Shown: positions 1 through 14,289 of the stretch, in pieces
Layout of the letters: every line of letters begins with the position of its first letter
Position numbering within the stretch: position 1 is the first letter of the stretch
NCBI GenBank assembly: GCA_963573385.1
Contig: CAUYLG010017973.1
Location: 27,119 to 91,118, forward strand
Direction of reading: 5' to 3'
Length of the DNA: 64,000 bases
Source of the DNA: Cacajao melanocephalus
Taxonomy: Eukaryota > Chordata > Mammalia > Primates > Pitheciidae
Position numbers and translations under genes: made by a program
The notes under the pieces: generated by a model
Told to the model about the DNA's origin: nothing
The model's database searches: none
What the model saw: only the letters and a program-made list of their open reading frames with translations

Positions 1-15
1 CCCAAGCCACAGGCT

Positions 16-80
16 TTCCTTTCTTTTTTCCTTTCCTAGTTCTCCTCCTCCCTCCCGCCTTTTCCATTTCCTTCCCTGCC
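16..80. repeat. Pyrimidine-rich low-complexity tract
   Basis: A run of C and T with very few purines, broken into short CCT and TTTCC units. No unit repeats exactly, so this is low-complexity sequence, not a true microsatellite. No gene boundary is visible beside it. Confidence 0.6.
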
Positions 81-82
81 TT

Positions 83-140
83 TCATAAATATTTGAGAAC
101 TACTGCTCTGGGCCAGATGCCACTGTAGGCCCTGGCGGAA
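83..140 (-). repeat. L2-like 3-prime end fragment
   Basis: Reads like the reverse of an L2 LINE 3-prime end: an ATAAATATTTGAG block followed by a degraded 'gccagatgccactgtaggccctgg' type segment. It is short and diverged, so the assignment is tentative. Confidence 0.35.
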
Positions 141-1040
141 CTGGGTCCCCTGTAGATCTGTTAGAAACAAATTGGAAGCTCCAGGCCATTGCCTTCAAAA
201 TGCTTTCCTATTCCAGAGAGGCTTTTAACCCAGTCCTCTTCTCTTCACCTGCTTCCACTATGACCAGCTTCTCACTTGAATTACCCTTCACTTCTCTCAA
301 TCAGCATCATCCTCAGCATTTGCCCAGACTCTGACCTTTTCTCCACTGGGATCTTTTCTTGGTCTCTTGGTTCCAGACTCACCCTCATCCCTACTTTGTG
401 TTTTGTTTCCTTCCAATTTCTTGGCTTCTGGCTCTAGACAGGATATGGCTGTTCCTGCTTTCAAAACTGTTATTCAGACTTAATCTGTGTGTCAGTGACA
501 CCTTCTCTCCAGCTTTCTAGCTTTACTGAAAGGCATGGTACCTTAATCTGTGAGAGGACTGGGAAGCTTCAGTCCTCTAGCTGGTTCTTTAGTTTCTCTA
601 ACTTAATCCTTCAGAAGATGGCAAGTCTTTACTTTCTGATTCTGGCAACTTGGCCCACATTTTCATGTTGAATTACAATCATGGTATGTAGTTTTATCTT
701 TGACATTAAAATGTTTTGCTCATTCAATCATCATGCATTGACTTCCTCCTGTATTTCTGGCAGTATGTTGGGCACAGGGATAATCATATAATTAATTTCA
801 GAAATGTAATCAAGTTAATCCCCAAAGCTCTCTGTTAGTATGAATGAGAAATGAGTAAGTATGTAACTACTGTTATAGGTGTTTAGATGTCATAATCAAG
901 GTCAGGGACAACATTCTGTGATAATGCAGAATATGGGATTGTGAGGGACATGCTGAGTTGGTGGCTCTTCATAACCAGTATTAATCATAGTATGATTTTT
1001 TTTTTATGAGCCAGGACTGCAACCAGTGTTCTCTTTTTAT
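141..1040. other. Unassigned stretch, no gene recognised
   Basis: AT-rich sequence with only short chance open frames on either strand. A weak L2-like phrase lies near 713-790. I see no splice-flanked exon, promoter or RNA gene. Confidence 0.5.
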
Positions 1041-1044
1041 TTTT

Positions 1045-1112
1045 CTTGGTATTCTCAGCAAAGGGCCTGGCATGTAGTAGGTGGTTATTAAATACTTGGT
1101 AACTAAATGAGT
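1045..1112 (+). repeat. L2/MIR 3-prime tail
   Basis: The order 'gcctggcatgtagtagg' then 'ttattaaatacttgg' then an AATGA tail matches the conserved 3-prime end of L2/MIR elements in sense orientation. Confidence 0.6.
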
Positions 1113-2055
1113 GATGTTTTTTCTTATGAGAGAAAATAAATGTTTTTAGAAGAGTCAGCTTTATTCCATGGTTTCAGGGAATGAATTGTGATGAAAAGTG
1201 AAGATTGCTTTTGCTTGAAAGAGGCTGACATATTTCCCAGGCCCGGGATCACTTTCTGTGGTGTATGATTTAAGGGTGAGCGAGCATGCCAGAGCGCTCC
1301 ACTTGAGCTGAGTGATGGGGAATGAGTTGTGGAGCTGTGGTCTTAGATGGTATTTTGTGAAAAATAGTGGGAGATTTATGGCTATTAAACAACTTTGTAG
1401 CTGCCCCCTTCTTCTTTCGAAGTCTGCCAAATCTCTCCTCCTCTGGTCTGTATCATGTTCTTTCAGTGCATCCGTGACATTCAGAAATATCCACCAGACT
1501 ACAGTATTTCATTGAATGCACCCATTGGAAAGGGGCTTGAATTTTACACATTTATCGGTTTCTGTAATCACCAAGTGAACTTGCTTTGCAAGTCTGTTGC
1601 AGAATACACTGTGCGTGTGTTGATTCTTTTCCAAGGAGGTTGCCAAAGTTCCACCTTCCTTCCTTCCATTATGGAAATTGCAAAGTGCAGTATATTAGTG
1701 GCTATTACCTTTATTGATGTGGGTTTTTAAAATTATTAGTAGCTCTTTGATTGTGAGCAGGAGAAGAATCAAGTAACCTTCAGAATGCTTTGATGTATCT
1801 TCAGCAGAAGGACTTGTAAGGCCAGAATGAGTATTTCAAGACACAGGGGAAAGGGGATACATGTTTACCATCATCTGCTTTTTTCTATTCTAGCACTCAC
1901 TCTCAGTAGCTCTAGAAGAAACAGAAATGGGATAGTTCATTACAAAAAGCCAATCAGAGGTGGCATTAATCCATGTTGTACAAGTACTAGAGAATTGTTA
2001 GAGGAAATTTTCTCTCATGGGTTCATGTCAACATAGGACTGCATGGATTAGAAAA
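1113..2055. other. Unassigned stretch, no gene recognised
   Basis: Several frames of 60-90 codons overlap on both strands here, which is what chance gives in non-coding DNA. None has homology that I recognise or convincing splice context. Confidence 0.5.
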
Positions 2056-2059
2056 GAAA

Positions 2060-2960
2060 TAGGGCCTCTTGCTGTTTTAAAAAAAAATTTCAAGCTTAGG
2101 TCTGAGAAGTTTCAAAAATATAGAAAAGTTTAAAAAGTAATGAACACATGCAAAGATCATCCAGAATTTGTGGTTGCTAATATTTTGATGTTTGTTTTAA
2201 GTCCTCTTTAAATGAAAGAAAGAACATATATAAAGCTGAAGTTATCTTCTCCCCATATCCCACCAGCCCCAGACCTACTACACTGCCCTTTGGCTGAAGC
2301 AACTGTTTTAATGAATTTAGTGTATATATTTTTTATAATCTTTAGACATTTCTATATATACATGAGATCAATAAACTTTATATTTCCATAAATATTATGT
2401 TTATCATTTTGCAACTTGGCTTTTCACTCTGTATTACATTTTTAGACCTTTTCAAAGTAGGATATAGAAATCAGATTTGTTTCTCTTAAATACTGAATAT
2501 TATTCTATCTTATTGATATACAACATTTTCCTCATCGATAGACATTTGAGTTCATTCCAATTTCTTCTGTTATAAATAATGCTGCAATAAACAGTTTTAT
2601 GTCTCAGCTTGCAGACCTGTGTGAGATTTTCCATAGAGTTACATATTTTAAGTGAAATTGCTGCACCAATTTTCAATTTTATTAGATACTGCTAAATGAT
2701 GATTCAAAGTAGTTGAACCAATGTACATTCCCATTAGCAAGGAATGAGATGATAACATCTTTTTCCTTTGTTCTCACTAGGACTTGCTATTGTGAGACTT
2801 AAAATTTGCCAGTATGATGAGTGGAAAAATCGTATCTTGTTTTAATTTGTATTGCCCTTCGTCCTAGTAAATTTCAGCAACTTGTCTTATGTTTATTGAC
2901 TGTTCAGGTTTTCTCATCTTTGAATTTCCAGACATTTCCTTTGTTTTTCTATTATATTTT
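2060..2960 (-). mobile_element. Old L1M LINE 3-prime region, antisense
   Basis: Read on the + strand it contains the reverse of the L1 ORF2 end and 3-prime UTR: the 'cattccaatttcttctgttataaataatgctgc' type block near 2553-2587, then 'ccaatgtacattcccattag', then a 'ttgtgagacttaaaatttgcc' block. The order is that of ancient L1M (L1MC/L1ME) copies. It is diverged, with no open frame, and is 5-prime truncated relative to a full L1. Confidence 0.7.
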
Positions 2961-3101
2961 CTATTGATTTAAAGACATTCTTTTTTATTTTGGATACTAA
3001 TTATTTATTGTAGATGTGCAAGTATTTCCTAACAGGAGAATTTAAAAATTAAAATGCAAAACTCTAATTCCTTGCCATAGGCATTTAGAAAATGTAGCAA
3101 T

Positions 3102-3388
3102 GGCCAGGTGCAGTGGCTCATGCTTGTAATCTCAATACTTTTGGAGGCTGAGGCAGGTGGATCACCTGAGACCAGGAGTTCGAGACCAGCCTTGGCAACA
3201 TGGTAAAACCCCATTTCTACTAAAAATGCAAAAATTAGCTGGACGTGGTGGCACGTGCCTGTAATCCCAGCTACTCGGGAGGCTGAGGCATGAAAATTGC
3301 CTGAATCGGGAGGCAGAGGTTGCAGTGAGTTGAGATCGTGCCTCTGCAGTCCAGCCTGGGCACAGAGTAAGATTTTGTCTCAACAACA
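3102..3388 (+). mobile_element. Alu SINE, dimeric
   Basis: Full dimer starting at 'ggccaggtgcagtggctca', with the RNA polymerase III B-box-like 'gttcgagaccagcc', the middle A-rich linker, a right arm ('tgtaatcccagctactcggg'), and a short CAACAACAAA tail. Alus descend from 7SL RNA and are mobilised by L1. Diverged from consensus at several places. Confidence 0.95.
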
Positions 3389-6300
3389 AATTTGCCAAGG
3401 ATTCAAAATTGGAGAGTCTTTATAGTCCTGAAGATTCAGATTTACTCAAATTTGCTTATTCTCATTTTAGGCATATCTTTTAATCCAGGTAAAAGAAAAC
3501 ATTATTTAAATTTCCCATTACTGCATACTCAATATACGATAGGTATACCGCCTCAGTTTCAAGGTGGGTTCTTTATTCTTTGGCAGATAGAGTACAAATT
3601 TAAGACATTTTCTTGTCCACTTATTTCATATGATAATTGTGTCTTTCTGAACCATGCTTCTAATCCTAAGGTTCAGAGAACCGGTGTGAACATCACTGTT
3701 GACAGGATCCCATGGACTTCATTTTGAGAAAAGCCATGTCAAAGAGCTGGTAGTTGGAACCCTGATTTGTAGTTGTTTTCCTAGACATCCAGCCATAGAA
3801 GTCCCATCAACAGGCATAGTTTGCAAAATCATTCTTTCTTGGATTATTTTTCATGATGTGAGTTTATCAATGGACACTGAGCAGGAAAGTAATTAAGTGC
3901 TGGTCATAGAATGATGACTGCAAAACAACAGAAGCCACACCATTTTTGCTCTACCTGCAATACAAAACACAACCAAATATCTCTTTTACGCTTGACTACA
4001 AGATTCTAATGTGAAGCACAGTCGGAGGTGTTTCCTAAAAGGTAAGATTTGTTCCAGTAATCGTAGGAAAAAGCTGTTATCAAATTGTCAACAGCCCAAA
4101 TTGAGATTAAAAGTTCTAAGAAATATCACAACACAACAAACTAAAACGCATATTGATTTTTTTTTTTTTTTTGCAATGAGATGGAGCAGACATATTGACA
4201 ACTATGGTCTCCTATGGAGGAAGTATGGTGGATCTAGGGACGATGACCCCTGGACCCTCACCCCATATGTCCTGCCTCAAGCATTAAATAGATGCCATAT
4301 TTAGGACTGTCATCATGTTTCGTTCATTATATAGAAATTACAGAAGACCTTGAATACCCAATAGAGAGACACTTGGTGACTGTAGTATTTGATTTTTTAA
4401 ATCTAATTTTGGACTCCACATTCTTGCAATGTGCTAAAAGGTAGAAAATTCTTACCTACTTCAAAACATGTTTTTCTTGGTGGCCAAACTTTTACTTTTC
4501 TGGACCCAATTGCCTTGGATCCAAATTTAAACACCATATATTTGCCTTGGAGCTGGAGTGAAGCAATGCTACCTGAAAACTATTTCTACCTAGGGACGGA
4601 GCTTCTGATTTTGCTCTAGTCACCGTCTTGCTGTAAGTCTCCACTGAAAGCCGCTTAGTCAAACGTCGCAAATGTCAGAAATGAAATTTAAAGGGTTTTT
4701 CTAGCAAGTAGGTCTAATCTCCTACTTAGTTTTGATTCCTATAATATAGGTAATCTCTTTGGAGAAAAGGCCTGCTTTTAGGAGGGCAAATATATCCCAT
4801 AGAATGTATTTCCTACTCCGGAAAGAAAAATATACCATTAATGAAATTTACTTTTTCATGAAGCTTGGAAAGATTGTAAGCTTCAGATTTTGATCCTAGC
4901 AGATGTTCTTGTTGGGATATTAAAAAAAAAAAAAGCTGCATTTGATTTAGGAATGTTAGTTAAGAGTTGCTTCTTGCTACTGGCAACCACACTGTGAATG
5001 TGGCGTACTGGCCATTGGTTCTGAGTGATAGCTGACCCCAAGCTGAAGTACTTTCTTCCGGCTTAACTCACAAGCATGTTGGGTTCTGAAGAGTGAGCTT
5101 TGGCAGCTTGTGCCATCTCAGACACTGTTCTATAGTTAAAGAGTGGTTTGCATACAGTGAAAAAGTATCATCTTAGGTATATCTTATGTTATTTTCTCTT
5201 AGGCCTTGGAATGACAAATTTGTTGTTGACTGCTATATCCCAAATCCAAATTTCAGATGTATTTCTCATTGCTGCTGTTAAACTGAGCCACAATCCCTGT
5301 TGCACAGTGCTAGACAGTTTATATCCTTTCCTATGCCGACTTCATTCTCCCCAGTCTTTCATGCCACTGGGCTCATGGAGGTCAGCCCCGGTTTTCCCCA
5401 TTTATCCTGGGGGCAGAGCTTAGCCTCTTCACTAGTTAACATAGAAATCTGCCCATATCCAGCATTTACTTTGTGGGAATCACTGAGTGAAGGCCTGATA
5501 GAAATCTAGGTCTCTGATTTTTCCTGTCTTCTGCCTCTCTTTTTCTTCCTCCTTCCCCTTTCATTTCAGCACACAAACAAACTGCCCTCTTTCCTCAGAG
5601 CTATTCCACATGTACTGAGGCCCCTCAAAGCTTTGGATCTTACCCAACACTTACCAGAATATTATCTCAACAAAAACAACTCTTGCTTCCTAAGAAGTAT
5701 CTTGGCGAATACTAATTTCTCCAAGCTCAGATGCCAAGGAGACAGGTCTGGTAAATGAGGGGTTTGGTATTTGGTGTTGCTTCATGTTGACTTTGCTTTT
5801 GTCACACAGGCTTCCAGTGAGGACCTTGCCAGCTCCCCTGAGCACCACTACACGCCCTTGCCTTCTGGTTCCAGGGAACTCACCAGTCACCGAGGTTGGA
5901 ACTCAGCTTTTTATTGCTCTCAGTGGGTGCAGGGAGGGACACTTGGCTGTGCAGAGCTCTGGCTCATTACTGCTGCCTCGGCACTTTAGAAAGAACACAG
6001 CGCTTTTTAAGTCCTTGATGAGAAAACCATACCTGTCACACATAGTGATTTTAACCAGTATTAAACAGAATTTAGTGGTATTCTACCAGGGAGGCAAATA
6101 AATCTATGGTATAATATAATCTTATAATTTTTTTTTCTTTAAAGAGATTAAAGTACTTTGAAATTACCAAGGAGTTGTTAACTTCAGTATTAGTGATGGG
6201 GAGAAATTGGGAAACTCGCTAGTATTTGTAAAAGTATCATTGTTTGAGAATATAACAATTGACATATGTAATTTCAAAATGAGTGAACTCTACATGATAA

Positions 6301-8285
6301 CTAAAAGGAATTCCAATTTCCCTGGCAACATTGAGAGAATCCATGTGCAGTTTTTGCTGAATTCTCTTGTTCTCAAAACGTGAATTTGGTTTATTGAGTT
6401 TTTCCAAAGCCTTGAATGTCTGTTGCCATCTCTAGAGTCTTCAGCTTCAAAAGCAGACAGTACATTGACATGAAATATCACTTGAAAATGTCTTATCCCT
6501 AAGCTGGCTGTTTGAAATATTGTTTCCTCAAAAAGGAAATTCCACTTACACATGTAAAGGGGAAACTGAACAGGGACCATCCTCGCAGCACTGCAGGATG
6601 TGCAGGTGGAAGAACAGGCTGTGGAGATGCTCAGAAAGCAGTGTATCTGACCCTCCGAGTCACCATCTGGGCTCTGGGCAAATGGGATACTTGTATTCGG
6701 CAGGAAAAGAACAAGAGAGTAGTGCAGGATTGCCGGTGTCTGTGGCTTGGACCTGTGTTACCTGTTTGGTGTCTGGGCATCAACAGAACTTTTCTACATT
6801 TAAATGTGCCTTAGTTAATTTTGTGAAAAACCAATTTTGTTCAAAGTCAGGGAAATAAGCAGCTGCTAACCTGCTGTGTTTTAGGGGCATGAACAGATCT
6901 CTTTCACTGAATGTCCTTTTGAAGGTCTTGAGCATATTTCCCTTTGGAGACTGTTTTTGGGGAATTTCCCTAAAATAACACCACATCTAGATGGAGCAAC
7001 AAATTAACCCTTAAATTAGCATCCTATCCTCATGTGTTTATTTATTTGTATTTGAATAGGGGTTTCTTGTATTTGAATAAGGGTAATTTTACTTTATAGT
7101 CTGTTGAATAAGTTTCATAGAAACCGAAGTCTCAGAAACGTCACAGCCACTTGTAAAGTTTGGCCATGAAATTGAGGTTTCACAATGGGAAGATACGATC
7201 AGATAAATGATAATCATTAGGAATAGGGCAAATATCATCTGTCATTTTTAACAGTCATATAAGGAACCTGACACTTGAAGAAAGGAAGTATAAAGCAATG
7301 TCGTTTTGAGGTATTTGGAATAACATTTGGAATATGGAAAAATGCCTAAAATAGTTAGAGTTCAAAGCGGTGCTATCGGATGACATCAGGGCCTAACATC
7401 AATGAGATAAATGTAAAAACGTTATTTAAAGGGAGCCAACAACAGATGTCGCAGTTTTACTGAAGAAAATCCCTACATGTTTGACACATTGGTTGCCCAA
7501 TCAGTGCTGACTTGGTTGTTGAGAAAAGCAAGTCCACATCGTAAAATGATGTTCTTTGGGCTGACGCCATAAGGAGACCAATAAAGAGAGGACCAAAGAA
7601 GTTCATCAAAGCTGGATTATTGTTGGACTGATCTATGTAGGGGAAAGTGAGACTCGTATATTTCAGCTTGGCATAAACCAATTTGGCTTGAACCAACCTG
7701 GCTTTCCCATTTGCCATTATTTTTTGGCACTAAAATGAAACCACTTAAGACTATCTCATTTAAAAAAAAATCTTTAAGGTAATTATTTCAAGTTTCTGAT
7801 CATATAAATCATGAAACTATTTGTCATTTGTTAATACCTTCACGCAAACAACTTGCAAACATTTAGGCACAAGAGGGCCTTTCACGGTGTGAGGACAAAT
7901 CAGCTCAAGTCTTTCCCGACGGAAATCCTCCATGATGTCTGAAACTTTTGTCTGTAAAATCCTCACTGGAAGTTCTATTTGCAAATAATTTTTTATTCAT
8001 CCAGGTCCCAATCTCTTTTCCTTCCGCACCAACAACTACAAAAACTGGTGGGCAGTAGTTCATGTGCAAATTGCTATTTTTCTGGACATGCCATTTTCCC
8101 TTTATTTGTCCTTTTATGTAACTTCCAATGTCGAGTATGATAGGCCCAAGATTCGTGTCCTAGAAACTGCAGATTCAAATGCAAAGGAAGTCTGGGCTTA
8201 GAATACTAATCAGGAGACCTGGGACTCAATTTTTCCACCTATAACTTGTAGATAATCTGCACTTCACAGGAATTAGTAACGTGTA
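3389..8285. other. Unassigned 4.9 kb, no gene recognised
   Basis: No family-level repeat or gene is recognised. It holds a T16 run at 4157-4172, an A13 run at 4922-4934, and a long pyrimidine tract ending in TTTCAG at 5570 that resembles a splice acceptor. Overlapping open frames of about 100 codons at 5771-6101 and 6512-6858 lie in several phases and look like chance. Confidence 0.5.
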
Positions 8286-8289
8286 GTAC

Positions 8290-8786
<497 letters not shown>

Positions 8787-8799
8787 CATCTTCTCTTTG

Positions 8800-9020
8800 A
8801 CATCACTGACTATTCATTCTTCAGGTATCAGCTTTAATATCCTAACTCCAAAAGAAACTCCCCTGATCCCCCTACACTCTTATATTAGGCCAGTGTTCCC
8901 TGTTCAGGGACTATCTTCCTAGATAGGCCATAAGCTGTTGTGAAGAGTGGATGAGATTACATATGTTCACCACTTTATCTGCAATGCTTGGCATAGGACC
9001 TCCTACCTAAATGAAGCTCC
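8800..9020 (+). repeat. L2 LINE 3-prime end
   Basis: Contains the L2 pattern of 'aaactcccctgatcccccta', a 'cataagctgttgtgaagag' segment, then 'tctgcaatgcttggcatagg'. It probably continues the L2 sequence seen on the other side of the adjacent Alu. Confidence 0.55.
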
Positions 9021-9334
9021 ATATGTATTTTTCAGTAAAAGCTGAGTAATAGAAACCCAGGGGAAAGATGAGTATCTTATCTCTGCAAGTAACTTGATTG
9101 CAGGTGAGAAAGAAGACCCTGCTTCCCTTGGGGGTGGACACACTAAAGGGAAAGGTCTAGCTGTGTGGACCTCAGAACTCAATTCTGTTGCTTTCATAAA
9201 TGCAGACCATCAGGGATGGGTGTCATATGTGTTGATTCATTGCCAGAGAGCATTTAGTCACAAAGCCTAACTTCTAAATAGTTGATTACTTTAATGTTTC
9301 AAGCACTGGTGGTTTGATGGTAAGGAAGGGAATA
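9021..9334. other. Unassigned stretch
   Basis: Single-copy-looking sequence; no gene, RNA or repeat recognised. Confidence 0.5.
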
Positions 9335-9386
9335 GGATCAATTGAAGTAATTGATGAAATTATTTTACTAGAACAGAAACTCTCAA
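9335..9386 (+). repeat. Short segment shared with the 11.8 kb LTR
   Basis: Positions 9335-9368 match 11855-11888 at 32 of 34 bases, starting 'ggatcaattgaagtaa'. A shorter version recurs at 11971-11995. Downstream, 'tagaacagaaactct' also resembles the repeated unit of the LTR at 11530-12260, so this may be an isolated scrap of the same element. Confidence 0.75.
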
Positions 9387-9761
9387 GGAAGGGGTCAGAC
9401 TCTCAGTAAGATATGGATTGTGGTACACACATGGATTTAGAATGGTCCACCTGAATTCTCTCTGAGAACACTGCCCTGGGTTGGAGCATATCTTTGGAAT
9501 GAGGAGGACATGGAATGTGTCAGTAATCTCAGTTGTTCTCTAGTGGCAATCTATATATTGTGTCCTTGGCGGTGTTCATGTTATGAGAAACACTGAAATA
9601 TTTGTCAGAGAAATGTCTCTTTAAATATGTTACAAGTATAGGACGTGCCCCAGCATGCCAGATATTGCCATTGTTCATCTGGTAGCTGTTAGAAGAAGAA
9701 TTCACATCTGTAGAGGACATTGTGTCTTTTGGGGAAAACATTTCTATTTCGAATGTAAACT
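9387..9761. other. Unassigned stretch
   Basis: No gene or repeat recognised. Short frames on both strands only. Confidence 0.5.
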
Positions 9762-9905
9762 ATATCATCCTCAGGACAACCCTGTAAAGTGGGGAGGGCA
9801 AATATTATTCCCATTACACAGAAGGAGACATCAAGAATTGCTGGGGACAATGGAGCAACTCAACAACAGGCGAGGGAAACAAAATCAAAGCCCTGTGCCC
9901 TAATT
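9762..9905 (-). repeat. MIR SINE, antisense
   Basis: The order 'caggacaaccctgtaaag', 'tattattcccattacacagaaggagaca', and a trailing 'aaatcaaagccctgtgccc' is the reverse of a MIR core and 3-prime half. Confidence 0.7.
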
Positions 9906-10889
9906 CGCAAGTCACCCCGACCTTTATCCTTCATCCAATGTGTATGAAGCAAGTGTAGGTAGAACTAACTGTGGCCTTGAGCTGGAAGTAAGATGAGAAC
10001 AAGTAGAGGGAGAGACATGGCCTGGAAATGTTCACCACTGGGATGAGTTTCCAAAGCCTATGCTAAGGCTGCCGGAAGCTACAGCATCCTACTTGCCTGC
10101 GTCTGTCAAAAGAATTGTGTTACTCCCACCCTGCCATTCTTTATTTTTAAATTACAGAACAATAAAATCAGGAGCAGAGAAAGTTTGAAAACAAAAAAGG
10201 AGAATGCTCCATGTCAGTCTGGATTCAGACAGGGAAAATAGAAGGCACTCTGTGTGTTCCAATTACGAGGAGTTTTATAGGAAGATATTAGAGGTGGTGC
10301 CACCACCCAGAGTCTCAACCTCCGCTCTGAGCCAGTGTTTCTCAGGAGCTTGCTGGAAAGTTCTGTAGATCACAGGAATACCTGGGCGTCTCTCATTGAC
10401 TTTCTCTATCTGAAGCACCTGTGCGGATATTCTCACGCTCACCTGGAGACTGTTTCAGTCATTGTGGTTATCCATGCATTACCCTGCTCCTCCTCCTCCC
10501 TAGATTTCCAAATCATACTGCAGCATTTCTCTGTGACCGACTCGAACCTAGGCTGATTCACGGAAGGGGATTCTGGGCTATACAGTTTTTAGTTCTCCCT
10601 CTGATCTACAGAGAAAACCTTAGAAGAAAGCAATGGTTAAAAAGAAAGGCAATGTTAAAACAGACAATCACCCACATCTACTATAACCCTGCCTCGCCAA
10701 TAGCTATCAGGTGTAGGATCCCATTTCAACTTGTCTGCATACACATTTTGTGAGATAATTGCAAGCCTAGTGAATGTCCCTGAATTATTTATTTCCTGAT
10801 GTTTATACTATAGTCTTGAAGATGTGCAGTAGTTAGCTTGCCATATTAAACATTGGTCTTGAAATGTGTAAAAGAAAGAAAAAAGAAGA
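9906..10889. other. Unassigned stretch
   Basis: Two overlapping frames (10335-10753) exist but show no recognised domain and no strong splice context. A 'ccagtgtttctcagg' phrase at about 10332 hints at a decayed hAT end, but no matching second end is visible. Confidence 0.45.
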
Positions 10890-11160
10890 GGAAATTTGCT
10901 GTGAAACTTGCTTGGAGATGATAACCTCTCTACTTTGACTATTGCTGGCAATCTTGTCAATTTTATTGACACAGTTGTTAGGTACTCATCTTCCTCTCCA
11001 ACAAGGGGCTTGGTCTATTTGTGTTTGAAATTGATTGCTGGGACTGTCACAAAGTAATTTATACAGCAACTTATCATAATTAGTTATCGTTTGCAGTTTC
11101 CTTAATGTGAGTTGCATTTTATGTTTAGCGATTGATTTTTCTGTATATCTCCATGAAGCA
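10890..11160. promoter_or_regulatory. Candidate conserved non-coding element
   Basis: Non-repetitive AT-rich sequence carrying TAATTA, a perfect 7-bp inverted repeat TGTCAAT/ATTGACA with a 3-bp spacer at 10955-10971 (TALE-homeodomain-like half-sites), and TTTATAC and TTATCGTTTGC phrases. This is inference from motif content only; conservation cannot be seen from one sequence. Confidence 0.25.
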
Positions 11161-11529
11161 GCTCAATGTGTGCCATCCAAAAAAGAAGAAAAAAAATGGA
11201 AAGAAAAACTGTGGGTTTTTCTTTATTATTTAAAACATTTTTAGCCTGAGATATCATAAAATACATTTCCACAGAAGCCATAAATATAGAGTGTTTTGCT
11301 TCAACTCATTAAATCAGCCAAAGCAAAAGTGAATAAAAGGAAATTTAAATGTCTGTATGTGAAGAGGTAGCAATGTAGGCAAAGATGTCTGGGATGGGGA
11401 GATGTTGGCCAGAAAAGCTTCTTGCTAACAAGCATAATGCTTTCAGGAGGGTTTGGAGGGAAGTTACTTGATGACTAAACTATTGCTCACAATTTGTTTT
11501 GGGCTTATAGGATTTGGAGGTGCAGGGGC
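11161..11529. other. Unassigned AT-rich stretch
   Basis: Contains A-rich runs near 11180-11205. No gene or named repeat recognised. Confidence 0.5.
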
Positions 11530-12260
11530 AGAATGATTTGATACCTTTCCTCATCCATTATAAGGGTTACAGCCTATAACAAAAGACAGGTTAACAAGAG
11601 AAAAGGATAAGAAATTTACTTAAAGTTTTCTGAGTTGGGGGGAACTTCAGTAATGAAGGCTGAAAGACCCAGGGAAAACTGTTTTCATGCTTATGTTGAT
11701 GAAGAATGGACAGCTGTGTAGAAACATGATTAGACAAAGGGTGTGATCTAATGGTAATAGATTGAGGGGAAAGCCAGCAAGGGCCTATCTGTTCACATTC
11801 TTCTTGGTCTCTCTATGTAGCATTCCTTCTTCTGGTTATAGAACAGAATCCTCTGGATCAATTGAAGTAACTGATGGAATTATTTTATAACTGGTTATAG
11901 AACAGAACCTTCTGGATCTGTTCCTTCTAGTTATAGAACAGTAACTTCTGTTTGTAGAGCAGAACGCTCTGGATCAATTGAAGTAACTGATGGAAGACCC
12001 CTCTGGAATGAGGGTCTTCAAAGGAGAAGAGAGAGTGTGACCTTTCTAGGTTTTATGGCTGGCTTTAGGGAACAGGATTCTAGTTTCAATGACCTGACTT
12101 AGGGAAGAGGAATTCTGGTTTCTATAACTGACTTCAGGGGAGAGACAGAGGGATGGGGCAGGGGGTAAGAGAAGGCCAGAGAGACCTTGCCTCTCAGGCC
12201 CTTCCAGTGCCAAGGTACCACAATTTGGGGTATTGTGTTCTGAACCCTGTCAGAGGAGTA
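11530..12260 (-). mobile_element. Decayed ERV-type LTR with internal repeats
   Basis: Phrases such as 'acagcctataacaaaagaca', 'ggtgtgatctaatggtaata' and 'ggtaccacaatttggggta' in this order are typical of an antisense endogenous retrovirus LTR of class I. Only an LTR is seen, with no gag, pol or env. Between 11830 and 12005 a unit like 'tggttatagaacagaacctt' is repeated about four times, and two copies carry an extra GGATCAATTGAAGTAACTGATGG-type block (11855, 11971). Exact borders and family are not resolved. Confidence 0.5.
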
Positions 12261-12495
12261 TGTCTCTTTTAGCCAACTTTTAGTTTTTCATTTTTAGATT
12301 TCTACTATCTTGCTAGTTAGCCACAGGGAATGTGAAAGCTAAGTAGGTCTGATCATTATAAACAGAAGCTACAGAAAACAATAGCAAAGACTCAAGAAAA
12401 TAGATACATTTATTTAAGGCAACTTAATAGCTCATCAAAGAATCTTTTTTCCTACTGCCTCTTGGTTCTCATTGACCACATAACAAGATGGGATG

Positions 12496-14289
<1,794 letters not shown>

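Noticed and set aside
5771..6101. Two overlapping plus-strand frames of 72 and 105 codons
   Set aside because: They share the same DNA in different phases and neither shows a recognised motif.
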